The notes under the pieces: model-generated | The model's database searches: none | The model's input: the letters and a program-made list of their open reading frames with translations, nothing else | What the model was told of the DNA's origin: nothing | In this document: positions 21,716-30,072 of the stretch, piece after piece | Position numbering within the stretch: the first letter of the stretch is position 1 | How the letters are laid out: the number at the start of each line of letters is the position of its first letter | Position numbers and translations under genes: made by a program | Virus record (IMG/VR): IMGVR_UViG_3300010885_005498 | Coordinates: 1 to 32,600 of that record | Origin: a virus | Reading direction: 5' to 3' (one strand) | Length of the DNA: 32,600 nt

Positions 21716-21754
21716 GGGTTGCTGGTATCCTTCGGGGTGTCAGCAGCCCTTTTA
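21716..21754 (+). terminator. UUCG-capped hairpin after the capsid gene
   Basis: Bases 21716-21730 pair with 21735-21749 in a continuous 15-bp stem (with G-T pairs) around a TTCG tetraloop. Four or more T follow (21750-21753). It looks like an intrinsic terminator or partial attenuator that would keep capsid mRNA more abundant than the downstream tail mRNA. Confidence 0.8.
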
Positions 21755-21770
21755 CATTTATGGAGTAACT

Positions 21771-21977
21771 ATGAACAAACAAATTGAAGCACTACTTGTT
21801 GAGCGTGCAGGTTACGAAAAAAGAGGATTGAAGAATCGTGTTGCATCGGTTGATGCTGCGTTGCGTGAACTAGATTTTGATCACAAATATATGGTTGAAA
21901 CAGAAATTGAAACAGCAGCTATTGAACCTGTTGTTGAGCGTGCTGTTATTAAGGCTGCCAAGAAGCGTAGAGCGTAA
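21771..21977 (+). CDS. Small protein after capsid, unknown function
   Basis: A 68-residue helical, basic-tailed protein (NKQIEALLVERAGYEKRGLK, then NRVASVDAALREL) preceded by GGAG and the ATG at 21771. Small proteins with a nearly identical N-terminal pattern follow the capsid gene in other actinophages as I recall, without a function. It ends in KKRRA and is followed within three bases by the connector gene. Probably a minor head or neck component. Confidence 0.6.
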   Translation: MNKQIEALLVERAGYEKRGLKNRVASVDAALRELDFDHKYMVETEIETAAIEPVVERAVIKAAKKRRA

Positions 21978-21980
21978 TCT

Positions 21981-22583
21981 GTGGCTATCACGAACGGTTA
22001 TTGCACTCTGGCAGAGGTTAAGGCTGCGCTTAGACTTACAGACAATGTGGATGACACTTTGTTGGAGAACGCTATTGAGTCTGCGTCACGGCGCATAGAT
22101 GGTCACACAGGCAGATTCTTTTATCAGACGAACCAAACTGCTATCACGATGTATCCGTACAGCGAATATATGCTGTTTTTCCCTGCTGATGTTTCCTCTA
22201 CTTCAGTAACAATTAAAATTGATTCCACTGCTAACGGTACTTATGCAACAACGCTAACGCAGGGTGTTGATTATATTCTTGAACCAACAGACAGAGTTCT
22301 GCAATCACGCCCATTTTTAAATGCTCGTATGGTTGGCGGCGCAACATTCCCATTGTATGTAACGCCATCTTTTCCTACAGTTCAGGTAACAGCGCAATGG
22401 GGTTGGGCTGCTATCCCTGATGATGTTAATCAGGCTTGTGTGTTGCTCGCTATGCGACAGTTTGCAAGGTTGAACGCTGCTCTTGGTGTTGTAGGTTTTG
22501 CTGATATGGCGATCACGGTTCGGGCTATTGACCCTGATGTTCGTGATCTACTTTCACCATACAAAATGTTTGGTATCGCCTAA
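21981..22583 (+). CDS. Head-tail connector (HK97 gp6-like)
   Basis: The 200-residue protein starts at GTG 21981. YCTLAEVKAALRLTD and ENAIESASRRIDGHTGRFFY are the helical start typical of gp6-like adaptors that sit under the portal. A beta-rich middle (TSVTIKIDSTANGTY) follows, and VNQACVLLAMRQFARLNA is the conserved last helix. It is the first of the neck genes. Overlap of one base with the next ATG indicates coupled translation. Confidence 0.8.
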   Translation: MAITNGYCTLAEVKAALRLTDNVDDTLLENAIESASRRIDGHTGRFFYQTNQTAITMYPYSEYMLFFPADVSSTSVTIKIDSTANGTYATTLTQGVDYILEPTDRVLQSRPFLNARMVGGATFPLYVTPSFPTVQVTAQWGWAAIPDDVNQACVLLAMRQFARLNAALGVVGFADMAITVRAIDPDVRDLLSPYKMFGIA

Positions 22584-22990
22584 TGCCAGCCACAGTTTCA
22601 CAAGTCGCTACGGGGCTTGCAGCACGATTAGGAACGATCACAGGGCTACGCACCTACACCTATCAACCCGAGCAGCTCAATCCACCTATTGCTTACCCTG
22701 TATTAAACTCTGTTGATTATCACAGGGCTTTCGGTGGTGGCGATGTCACAATGAATTGGACTGTCAGCGTGATTGTTGGCAGATATCTTGATCGCACAGC
22801 GCACGCATTACTAGATGATTTTCTTTCCTACTCTGGTAGTAAAAGTATTCGTGCTGCTTTAGAAGGCGATACTACGCTTGGTGGCGTTGCACAAACTTTA
22901 GTAGTACCATCAGGTGCAGACATTTCAAGCCTAAGTTCTGCTGATGCAGAGTTTTTGCAAATACAAGTATCTGTTACAGTTCACGCCTAA
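22583..22990 (+). CDS. Tail terminator / tail completion protein
   Basis: The 135-residue protein starts at an ATG sharing a base with the previous stop. The pattern ATGLAARLGTITGLRTYTYQ, then NPPIAYPVL, then YSGSKSIRAALEGD, and LQIQVSVTV at the end, fits the tail terminator family that caps the tail tube and joins it to the head. The order connector-terminator-tube supports this. Function follows from family and position. Confidence 0.7.
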   Translation: MPATVSQVATGLAARLGTITGLRTYTYQPEQLNPPIAYPVLNSVDYHRAFGGGDVTMNWTVSVIVGRYLDRTAHALLDDFLSYSGSKSIRAALEGDTTLGGVAQTLVVPSGADISSLSSADAEFLQIQVSVTVHA

Positions 22991-22999
22991 AGGAAAACT

Positions 23000-23170
23000 A
23001 TGACCACATATAAAGTTTTGAGCGACAATTTTGTTTTAGGAAATCAGGGTGAAGTGCTAGACAGCGCACTGTTGGATGGGTGTAACATTCAGGCATTGAT
23101 TGAAGGCGAACATATCGCTGAGGTTAATGCTAAGATTTCTAAACAAGTAACAAGCGAAACGGAAAAATAA
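23000..23170 (+). CDS. Small neck/tail-associated protein
   Basis: A 56-residue protein starting at the ATG after AGGAAAA. It reads TTYKVLSDNFVLGNQGEVLD and then NIQALIEGEHIAEVNA, a pattern I recall as a small conserved protein between connector and tail-tube genes in actinophages ('F.LG..G..V', 'ALI..GHI'). Probably a small beta-barrel fitting on the neck or tube. Its stop lies three bases before the tail-tube ATG. Confidence 0.55.
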   Translation: MTTYKVLSDNFVLGNQGEVLDSALLDGCNIQALIEGEHIAEVNAKISKQVTSETEK

Positions 23171-23172
23171 TC

Positions 23173-23577
23173 ATGGCTTCAATAGTTCTCACAAATGCTT
23201 CAATCACGGTCAATGCTGTTGATCTTTCCTCGTTGTCAAACAATGTGGAAATCACATACGAAATTGAGGCTGTAGAAACAACCTCGTTTGGTGGCAACCG
23301 TTCGTTCGTTGGTGGGTTGCAAAACAACTCTGTTACCATTGAAATCATGCAGGACTTTGCTGCAACAAAAACTGAAGCAACAATTTTCCCGTTGGTAGGA
23401 ACAACCACAACTCTTGTGTTCAAACCAACTGCATCCGCAACTTCTGCAACGAATCCGACCTACACGATTACAGGCGCATACTTGGCTAGTCACACGCCGA
23501 TCTCGGCAGCCGTTGGTGAATTGGCAATGACTTCATTGACATTCACTGGTGGAACGCTAGTCAAAACAACTGCATAA
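23173..23577 (+). CDS. Major tail (tube) protein
   Basis: The 134-residue protein is predicted to polymerise into the tail tube. It has the short tail-tube layout: NASITVNAVDLSSLSNNVEI at the N-terminus, the loop TTSFGGNRSFVGGLQNNSVT, and a beta-rich end NPTYTITGAYLASHTPISA with MTSLTFTGGTL. It is directly upstream of the frameshifting chaperones, the fixed position in siphoviruses. Expression should be high; the leader has no unusual signal. Confidence 0.8.
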   Translation: MASIVLTNASITVNAVDLSSLSNNVEITYEIEAVETTSFGGNRSFVGGLQNNSVTIEIMQDFAATKTEATIFPLVGTTTTLVFKPTASATSATNPTYTITGAYLASHTPISAAVGELAMTSLTFTGGTLVKTTA

Positions 23578-23610
23578 TTCATAAACAAAAACAATTAGAA
23601 GGAGACTGCA

Positions 23611-23889
23611 ATGAAAATTGCTTTACAAGTTGAGTTCAATGACGGTACAAAAACACCTGTTGATGCTGTGTTTGCAGACTTTGTAGCGTTTGAACGCACA
23701 TGGTCACGCAGCGTTGCACGCTTTGAAACAGAGATTCGTTTAACAGATTTGGCGTGGCTTGCGTGGCACAGCGAAACTCGTTGCCGTAAAACTGCATTGA
23801 AGTTTGATCCTGATTGGATTAACACTGTTACAACAGTTGAGATCCGTGAGGATGAACCGATTGTGGGTGCAGACCCAAAAGAAAGTTAG
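23611..23889 (+). CDS. Tail assembly chaperone G (0-frame product)
   Basis: The 92-residue protein helps load the tape measure during tail assembly and is absent from the finished virion. It starts after AAGGAG. The N-terminal beta part (KIALQVEFNDGTKTPVDAVF) and AFERTW, LTDLAWLAWHS match the G-type chaperone of HK97-like phages. Just before its TAG is CCCAAAA (23874-23880) in the frame C-CCA-AAA, a canonical -1 slip site. Confidence 0.8.
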   Translation: MKIALQVEFNDGTKTPVDAVFADFVAFERTWSRSVARFETEIRLTDLAWLAWHSETRCRKTALKFDPDWINTVTTVEIREDEPIVGADPKES

Positions 23890-24038
23890 GTTCTGATTCT
23901 GCGCATTGGTCCATAGCATTTCTTGCTATTGAAACAGGCATTGCGCCTTCTGTGCTAGTTAATGAATCAGAGGAGATGTTGGAAACGATGTTTGATGTCT
24001 TAGCGAAACGGAATGAAAACGCTAGACGCAGACGGTAG
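23611..24038 (+). CDS. Tail assembly chaperone GT (-1 frameshift product)
   Basis: Slippage by -1 at CCCAAAA (23874-23880) bypasses the TAG at 23887 and continues in the frame read from 23880. The extension reads RKLGSDSAHWSIAFLAIETG, then IAPSVLVNESEEMLETMFDV, and ends NARRRR before TAG 24036-24038. The 'W..A.....GI.PS.L' and 'MLETM..VL..R' pattern is typical of the T domain. The fused product is about 142 residues. The T region has no start of its own with a ribosome site. The fraction that shifts cannot be judged from sequence. Confidence 0.85.
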
Positions 24039-24052
24039 TAGCATCTGTATCT

Positions 24053-24607
24053 ATGGGAACTAAAATTGATGTTTATGGTGTTCGTGAAACACTTGCAGAG
24101 TTACGCAAGTATGAACGGGAAACATTTAATCGTATTAGTAGCGATCTAAAAACATCTGCTAAACCTGCTGCTATTGCTGTTGGTCGTGCTTTCCCTGATG
24201 AGCCGTTGCTTAACTGGCACAGTTCTGGTGATCGTAAAGGCAAAGCACGGCTACCTCCTTACAATGGTTCGTCAGCAAAAAGTAAAGTGAGAGTTGGCAT
24301 TAGCACTAAGAAGCCAACTGGTATCGGTCAGCATGGTTTGATTCGTTTGCAACAGATGGATGCTGGTGGTCAAGTTTATGATACTGCTGGATCTGCAACA
24401 AAGGCTGCTCGTGGTGCTAGTGCTTCTGCTGGACAAAAGTTTATTTCTAATCTTGACAAGCGTTCTAAAGTAAAGTCATCAGGACAAAAATATCGTTCAC
24501 GCATCATGTATCCTTTCACCGAAAAGAATCTGCCATTAATTGAAAAGGCTATTGAGATTTCAATTCGCAAGATTGATGGTGAAGTGCAGAAACGATTGAA
24601 CGGATAA
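24053..24607 (+). CDS. HK97 gp10-like neck/tail-completion protein
   Basis: The 184-residue basic protein starts at ATG 24053. The helical start (YGVRETLAELRKYERETFN) with KPAAIAVGRAFPDEPLLNW and the later SKVRVGISTKKP, ending in the helix ENLPLIEKAIEISIRKIDGE, fits gp10-like proteins that complete the head-tail joint. In HK97-like genomes this gene normally lies before the tail tube, so finding it between the chaperone and the tape measure is an unusual order. Assignment is moderate. Confidence 0.55.
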   Translation: MGTKIDVYGVRETLAELRKYERETFNRISSDLKTSAKPAAIAVGRAFPDEPLLNWHSSGDRKGKARLPPYNGSSAKSKVRVGISTKKPTGIGQHGLIRLQQMDAGGQVYDTAGSATKAARGASASAGQKFISNLDKRSKVKSSGQKYRSRIMYPFTEKNLPLIEKAIEISIRKIDGEVQKRLNG

Positions 24608-24611
24608 ACCT

Positions 24612-27116
24612 ATGGCAGTTGGCGTAAACATAGTAAGCACCTTTGACAGCAAAGGCATATCTCGTGCAATAAAAGATTTCCAAAAATTAGATGGTGCAGG
24701 AAACAAATCAACTTTTGCTTTAAGAACATTTGATCAGGCTGCAAGCAACGGCATTAAAAACCTTGCCAAGATGGGCGCAGCCGCAGGTATCGCTGCTGGT
24801 GCTATTGGATTTAAACTTGCTTCAGCAGCTTATGAGTCTCAGAAAGTTATGGCTCAAACAAATGCGATAATTAAGTCTACGGGTGGGGCTGCAGGTGTAA
24901 CAGCAACACAAGTTAGCAAACTGTCTGAAACCCTTTCTATGCAAATTGGTGTTGATGATGAGTTGATTCAAAAGTCTGCAAACCTGTTGCTTACTTTTAA
25001 GCAGGTACAAAATCAGGTTGGTGTCAATAACAACATTTTTGATCAGGCAGTTATTTTGGCACAGGACTTAGGCAATGTGTTTGGTTCTGCCGATGCTGCA
25101 GCGATGCAATTAGGTAAAGCATTAAGTGATCCAGAAAAAGGTATTACAGCGTTACGCCGTGCAGGTATTAACTTTACTGATGCACAGAAGGAACAGATCA
25201 AAACTTTAGTGCAGTCAGGAGATGTGTTAGGCGCACAGAAGTTAATTCTTGCTGAGGTTGAATCGCAGGTTGGTGGTACGGCAGCTGCTACTGCTACAGG
25301 TTTTGACATTATGCGTGTCGCTGTAGGCAATGTGGCTGAACGGTTTGGTGAGTTGTTGTTGCCTGCGATAGAACGGTTTGCAAACTTTGTTACAAGCAAG
25401 GTTGTGCCGTATATGAATAATCTTGCTGCTGTTATTGGGCAGGATGGTATTGGTGGTGGTATCAAACTATTGGCTGGCGATTTCTTAAAACTAACAACAA
25501 ACATGGGTACATTCGGAAATGTTTTACTTGGTTTGACTACAGCGTTTATTATATTTAAGGCTGTTGCTATTGCTGCTGCGATTGCACAAAACTTATTTAA
25601 TGTCGCATTATTTTCTAACCCTATTGGGATAATTGTTGCATCTGTAATTGCTTTTGTTGTGGTGCTAGCAGCATTGTATTTAAAGTTTGAGGCTGTTCGC
25701 AAAGTAGTAAATATGCTTGGCGAGGTATTGAAGTTTGTAGTGATGAACGCAATCGCAGGTGTATACAACTATTTCGTAACATTCATAAATGTTGCTATTA
25801 CAGGAATCAATCTTTTAATTAAGGCTGCAAACTTTTTTGGTGCAGACATTCAAGAAATCGGCAAACTTGGTTACATGGCTTTTACTGGTATTGGTTCAGC
25901 AGCGAAAGCAGCTAAAGCCGAAATATCTGGTGTGGCAGAACGCACTGGTGCGATGGCTGCTAAAGAAGGTGGCGTACAGAAAGTTGTTCAATCATTAAAG
26001 GATGTCGCTACTGCTGCTGGCTCGGGTAGTGGTGGTGCAGCGAAGGCTGTTGAAACTGCTGGCGAGAAACTAGAAAAATATATTGACAAGTTAAAGGGTT
26101 TAAGTTCGGCACAGAAGTCTGCTCGTGATGCAGATAAATCGTTGATGAAGTCACGCACTTCCCTTTCTGAAGCAACATTAAAACTTACCGATGCACAAGC
26201 ATATTTTAATCAGGTCATTGCTGGTTACGGTGCTAACAGTAAGCAGGCGAAAGATCGCCAGTTGGCTTTGCGTAAAGCGCAGGGTGCTGTTGAGCAGGCT
26301 GGTTACGATGTTGAAGGTTCGGTGTTTGCTGTTACTAAAGCAGAGCAAGAGTTGGCTGATCTGCGTAAAGACCCTGAAAGTTCTGCTCAGGCGATTCGTG
26401 AAGCAGAGATCGCTCTTGCTGAAGCAAAACTTGGTGTTAAGGATGCAACTGAGTCACAGGTTGAAGCAACTGATGCGCTTACTGAAGCAGAAACATTGTT
26501 GAACGAAACTATTAACGGTGCGAAAGAAGGAAGTGATGCGTACACGGAAGCAGTAGATAAGTTAAATGATGCTAAGAAATCGCAGGCTGATGCCGAGGAT
26601 TCTGTAACGGCAGCTATTGAACGCCAAACGGAAGCAGTAGATCGTTTGCGTGAAGCAGAGGAAAAGGCTCGTGAAGCACGAACAGGTGTAAAGGCTGGTG
26701 CAGCTGCTACTGCTGAAGCAGAAGTTGGCGTGGCATTACCACCTGCACCTACTACTGGTGGTTTGTTTGGTTCGTTTATGGAGGCTGTGCGTGCGTTGCA
26801 TCCGAACTCTAAAGCGTTAAAATCAAGTACGCCTGTTACTCAAGCAAGAAAAGATTTTCCGAGCCTGTATGACACCTACAAAAAAGCAGGACTTGCTTTG
26901 GCACAGGGTGGCATCGTTACATCACCAACACAGATTCTCGCAGGTGAATCAGGCGCAGAAGCAATTATTCCTTTAGACAAATTGCAATCTGGTATGACAG
27001 TGAATGTCACCGTCAATGCTGGCATGGGTGCTGATGGTGCAGACATTGGGCAACAGATCATTGATGCTATTCGTAAGGCTGAACGCCGTAGTGGGAAAGT
27101 GTTTGCAGCAGCGTGA
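24612..27116 (+). CDS. Tape measure protein
   Basis: The 834-residue protein sets tail length; at the usual 1.5 angstrom per residue the tail would be about 125 nm. It has helical N-terminal region (ISRAIKDFQKLDGAGNKST), hydrophobic segments around residues 305-365 (LLGLTTAFIIFKAVAIAAAI, then NPIGIIVASVIAFVVVLAAL), and a long alanine/glutamate coiled coil at about 490-690. The C-terminus carries GGIVTSPTQILAGESGAEAI and IPLDKL, a widespread end motif of tape measures. It overlaps the next gene by four bases. Confidence 0.9.
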   Translation: MAVGVNIVSTFDSKGISRAIKDFQKLDGAGNKSTFALRTFDQAASNGIKNLAKMGAAAGIAAGAIGFKLASAAYESQKVMAQTNAIIKSTGGAAGVTATQVSKLSETLSMQIGVDDELIQKSANLLLTFKQVQNQVGVNNNIFDQAVILAQDLGNVFGSADAAAMQLGKALSDPEKGITALRRAGINFTDAQKEQIKTLVQSGDVLGAQKLILAEVESQVGGTAAATATGFDIMRVAVGNVAERFGELLLPAIERFANFVTSKVVPYMNNLAAVIGQDGIGGGIKLLAGDFLKLTTNMGTFGNVLLGLTTAFIIFKAVAIAAAIAQNLFNVALFSNPIGIIVASVIAFVVVLAALYLKFEAVRKVVNMLGEVLKFVVMNAIAGVYNYFVTFINVAITGINLLIKAANFFGADIQEIGKLGYMAFTGIGSAAKAAKAEISGVAERTGAMAAKEGGVQKVVQSLKDVATAAGSGSGGAAKAVETAGEKLEKYIDKLKGLSSAQKSARDADKSLMKSRTSLSEATLKLTDAQAYFNQVIAGYGANSKQAKDRQLALRKAQGAVEQAGYDVEGSVFAVTKAEQELADLRKDPESSAQAIREAEIALAEAKLGVKDATESQVEATDALTEAETLLNETINGAKEGSDAYTEAVDKLNDAKKSQADAEDSVTAAIERQTEAVDRLREAEEKAREARTGVKAGAAATAEAEVGVALPPAPTTGGLFGSFMEAVRALHPNSKALKSSTPVTQARKDFPSLYDTYKKAGLALAQGGIVTSPTQILAGESGAEAIIPLDKLQSGMTVNVTVNAGMGADGADIGQQIIDAIRKAERRSGKVFAAA

Positions 27117-28348
27117 GCAGACCAACAACAACGGTAGAAGTTGTCTTTAATGAAACACCTGTGTTATCGGGTGATGCGTTCACTTTAGATAACACAACGA
27201 AAGGAGTCTTAAACAATCCTTTCTATTTGCTTGATGGGCATTTAGAGTTTCAGGATGTTACGAGTGATGTTCAAAATGTTTCTGTCTCACGAGGCAGGTC
27301 ACGCCAGTTAGATCAATACTCTGCTGGTAGTGCCACAGTAGATTTCATTTCCACAACACGCAAATATGATCCGTTAAATACTGCGTCATCGTACTATCCA
27401 TATGTAACACCAAGCCGATACATAAGAGTAACTACAGGTGGCATACCGATCTTTGGTGGTGTTGTAAACAGTTGGTCTTTGTCATACGAAAAATCTAATG
27501 TCAGTTACACAACAGCATCTTGTTCGGATTCTTTTTCTTTGCTTGCTAACCAAACTTTAGGTGCGTTTACACCTGATGCAGAGTTAGCAGGCGCACGAAT
27601 CAACACAGTATTGAATCGCCCTGAAGTGGACTTCACATCAACTTTCGTAAGTGTTGATGCAGGAACTACAACAATGGGTGCGTTCGCTATCACGGAAGGT
27701 ACTAACGCATTAAACTATTTGCGTCAGGTTGAATCAAGTGAGCAAGGGTTTTTGTTTTCTACAGCAAACGACACCTTCAAGTTCAAAGATCGTTCAACAG
27801 TATTAGCGCAAACAGGTGGCGTATCGTTTAGTGACACAGGCACACCAACATCGGGTTATATGACTTTGGATGTGGAGACTAGTGATGATCTGTTATACAA
27901 CCGTGTTGTAGGTGAATCGGATGCAGGCGTAGCACAGATCGTTACAGACGCAACTTCAATCGCCGTATATGGCGTTTCTAGTTTGGAGAAAACAGATTTG
28001 CTTAACAGCACTACAGCAGAAGTTTTAGATGTCGCTAATCTTTTGCTCGCTAAATATAAAGAACCTGAAGTCCGTTATACAGGGCTATCACAAAACTTGA
28101 ACGCTTTATCAGGTGCAAATCAGGTTCTTGTTTTAGGTTTGGATTTAACTGATTTGGCTACGGTCACAAAAACTTATGCAACAGGCAGCCCTGCTTCTAT
28201 TACTAAGTATGTATTGGTGGAAGGTATTAACCATACGATTACGCCATCTGATCATGTGATCAGTTTTAGGTTTGCTTCCCTGTCACAAGTTGGCTTCATT
28301 TTGAACTCTGGCATTTTTGGTCTGCTAGATATAAGTTCCGTAAATTAG
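27113..28348 (+). CDS. Distal tail / minor tail protein
   Basis: The 411-residue protein starts at GTG 27113 in the tape-measure stop (GTGA). The sequence LEFQDVTSDVQNVSVSRGRS, then YSAGSATVDFISTTRKYDPL, and TPSRYIRVTTGGIPIFGGVV is the typical N-terminal part of actinophage minor tail proteins that form the baseplate hub. A domain with NALNYLRQVESSEQGFLFST follows. It is the only hub-like gene, so the tail tip must be simple. It ends a few bases before a possible promoter for the fibre genes. Confidence 0.75.
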   Translation: MSRPTTTVEVVFNETPVLSGDAFTLDNTTKGVLNNPFYLLDGHLEFQDVTSDVQNVSVSRGRSRQLDQYSAGSATVDFISTTRKYDPLNTASSYYPYVTPSRYIRVTTGGIPIFGGVVNSWSLSYEKSNVSYTTASCSDSFSLLANQTLGAFTPDAELAGARINTVLNRPEVDFTSTFVSVDAGTTTMGAFAITEGTNALNYLRQVESSEQGFLFSTANDTFKFKDRSTVLAQTGGVSFSDTGTPTSGYMTLDVETSDDLLYNRVVGESDAGVAQIVTDATSIAVYGVSSLEKTDLLNSTTAEVLDVANLLLAKYKEPEVRYTGLSQNLNALSGANQVLVLGLDLTDLATVTKTYATGSPASITKYVLVEGINHTITPSDHVISFRFASLSQVGFILNSGIFGLLDISSVN

Positions 28349-28350
28349 TT

Positions 28351-28359
28351 TGCTACAAT
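28351..28359 (+). promoter_or_regulatory. Possible extended -10 promoter for fibre genes
   Basis: TGC-TACAAT (28351-28359) is an extended -10 element much like TGC-TATACT at 2586-2594. No good -35 lies upstream. The ribosome site GGAG follows directly (28361-28364), so a transcript starting here would have a very short leader before the ATG at 28370. Confidence 0.4.
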
Positions 28360-28369
28360 CGGAGACACT

Positions 28370-28795
28370 ATGGCGAGACAGACATTTACATCAGGACAGG
28401 TACTGACTGCAGCACAATTAACTACCCTGCAAAACAGTGTTTGGTCTGACGATGTAACAGCCGATACAACAACTGCATACACGCTTGTATTGACTGACGC
28501 AGGCAAACAAGTAACGATGTCTAATGCTTCGGCATCCACTCTGACAGTGCCACCAAATGCTTCTGTAGCGTTCGCTGTAGGTGTACGAATCCAAGTTATT
28601 CAGTTGGGTGCAGGCGCAGTCACACTTACAGCAGGCGCAGGAGTAACAGTTAGTGAGACAGGAAACAGTCTTGTGCTAGGTCAATATCAAAGCGCAATTC
28701 TTGTTAAACAAGCAACTAATACTTGGATTGTTTTGCGATCTGCCTACAATATGGACAGCGATCAAATGCTTCTCTCAACACAGATATTCGGATAA
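28370..28795 (+). CDS. Tail fibre-like structural protein
   Basis: A 141-residue protein. The start ARQTFTSGQVLTAAQLTTLQ is a repeated opening of phage fibre and appendage proteins, followed by a beta-rich body (TLTVPPNASVAFAVGVRIQV, then IQLGAGAVTLTAGAGVTVSE) of the kind that forms trimeric fibres. It lies between the tail hub and the glycine-rich adhesin. No receptor-binding motif can be recognised. Confidence 0.65.
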   Translation: MARQTFTSGQVLTAAQLTTLQNSVWSDDVTADTTTAYTLVLTDAGKQVTMSNASASTLTVPPNASVAFAVGVRIQVIQLGAGAVTLTAGAGVTVSETGNSLVLGQYQSAILVKQATNTWIVLRSAYNMDSDQMLLSTQIFG

Positions 28796-28807
28796 AGGAA
28801 TAATCAC

Positions 28808-29176
28808 ATGGCAACATTTAGCAAACAAATCCTTAGTGGCTCAACAAACGGAACAGGCATTACCGTTGTTGCTACAGCAACAGTTGGCACAACAATTCAC
28901 GCCACAGGCACAAGCGCAACAACGCTTGATGAGATTTGGCTATATGCAGCAAACATTGATTCAACTGCACGCACACTCACTATTGAGTTTGGTGGTGTGT
29001 CAGTAACAAAGGATTTGATTCAGCAAAGTATTGCTGTAACACCATCAGGTTTGGTACTTGTTTGTGCAGGTTTAATCTTGCGTGGTACAGGTTCGGCAGC
29101 TACAACTGTTACAGCGTTTGCGAGTGCTGCAAGCAAGATTGAAATCTTTGGTTTTGTAAATAGAATCACGGCGTAA
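28808..29176 (+). CDS. Small tail/fibre structural protein
   Basis: A 122-residue beta-rich protein (ATFSKQILSGSTNGTGITVV, then TLDEIWLYAANIDSTARTLT) with a jelly-roll-like pattern and hydrophobic end SKIEIFGFVNRITA. Proteins of this kind are common between tail hub and fibre genes and probably decorate the tail tip. AAGGA precedes the ATG. The next gene begins two bases after its stop. Confidence 0.55.
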   Translation: MATFSKQILSGSTNGTGITVVATATVGTTIHATGTSATTLDEIWLYAANIDSTARTLTIEFGGVSVTKDLIQQSIAVTPSGLVLVCAGLILRGTGSAATTVTAFASAASKIEIFGFVNRITA

Positions 29177-29178
29177 CT

Positions 29179-30072
29179 ATGACTAGGTACGCACAGCGCA
29201 CACTCATACAGCAAGGTTCGGTTGCCAACTGGGGTAAAGCTGCACCACAAGGTATTGGTGTAGTAAATGGTTATGGTGTTGCTTCAGGTGGTACTTCGAT
29301 TACTCCTTGGACTGTAAGCAGCACAAACTACAACGGTTCGGTGTTTAACGCTGACGGAACTCTTACCGTTACTACGGCAGGTTTATTTGATTATGCAATT
29401 ATCGGAGGTGGTGGAGGCGCAGGTGGTGGCAAAGGTACAGCGAGCGTACCTTCAGGTGGAGGTGGCGCAGGTGGAGGATACATCACAGGTACTGCCTATT
29501 TGACTGCTGGAACTTACGCAGTAAAAGTTGGTGCAGGTTCTGCTGGTATTGGTGGTCGCACAGAGTTTGTGAACGCTGGTGCTTGTTCAAGTATCTATCT
29601 TGTAGCAGTTGCTATCGGTGGTGGTTGTGGGCAGTCGTATGGTGGAACTGTTGGTGCAGGTGGCAACGGTGGTGGAGGTGGCAGTTATGCAATTACTGCT
29701 GGAACATCATTCAACACATGGGGTTATTCAGGTGGTGCAGGCGTGTCACTCACAGGTTCAGGTGGTGGTGGTGGTGCAGGAGGCGCAGGTGCAGCAGCAT
29801 CGGGTGCTACTGGAGGAGCAGGAGGAGCAGGAGTAGTTGTAACAAACTTCGCAGGTGGTGTTTCAACAACTATCGCAGGTGGTGGTGGAGGAGGTGGTAC
29901 TGCTGGTGGTGCAGGAGTAAATGGTGGTGGCAGTCGTGCAGTTGATGCCACAGGTGGAAACGGAACTGCGAACACAGGTGGAGGTGGAGGTGGCGCACAC
30001 TCAACAAACGCAACCACTCGTGCAGGTGGAAATGGTGGTTCGGGCGTTGTCTATGTAAGGTGGCAGGTGTGA
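29179..30072 (+). CDS. Glycine-rich tail adhesin/fibre tip
   Basis: The 297-residue protein has a short N-terminal attachment part (RYAQRTLIQQGSVANWGKAA) and a domain from residue 72 to the end made of polyglycine runs such as IIGGGGGAGGGKG and FAGGVSTTIAGGGGGGGT, with conserved ends YVRWQV. Such glycine-rich domains form the receptor-binding tip in several phages, for example T-even gp38-type adhesins, where the loops between runs vary. It is therefore the best candidate for the host-range determinant. The DNA is a GGTGGAGG-like repeat and may vary by recombination. Confidence 0.7.
   Translation: MTRYAQRTLIQQGSVANWGKAAPQGIGVVNGYGVASGGTSITPWTVSSTNYNGSVFNADGTLTVTTAGLFDYAIIGGGGGAGGGKGTASVPSGGGGAGGGYITGTAYLTAGTYAVKVGAGSAGIGGRTEFVNAGACSSIYLVAVAIGGGCGQSYGGTVGAGGNGGGGGSYAITAGTSFNTWGYSGGAGVSLTGSGGGGGAGGAGAAASGATGGAGGAGVVVTNFAGGVSTTIAGGGGGGGTAGGAGVNGGGSRAVDATGGNGTANTGGGGGGAHSTNATTRAGGNGGSGVVYVRWQV

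Noticed and set aside
25043-25768. Minus-strand frame of 241 residues
   Set aside because: It lies entirely inside the tape measure gene; long open complement is a by-product of its codon use, and the sequence resembles no protein family.
29583-29945. Overlapping + strand frame rich in W, R and C
   Set aside because: Shadow of the GGT/GGA repeats of the adhesin; composition is not protein-like.
29724-30017. Minus-strand proline-rich frame of 97 residues
   Set aside because: It is the mirror of the glycine codons in the adhesin gene and has no ribosome site.
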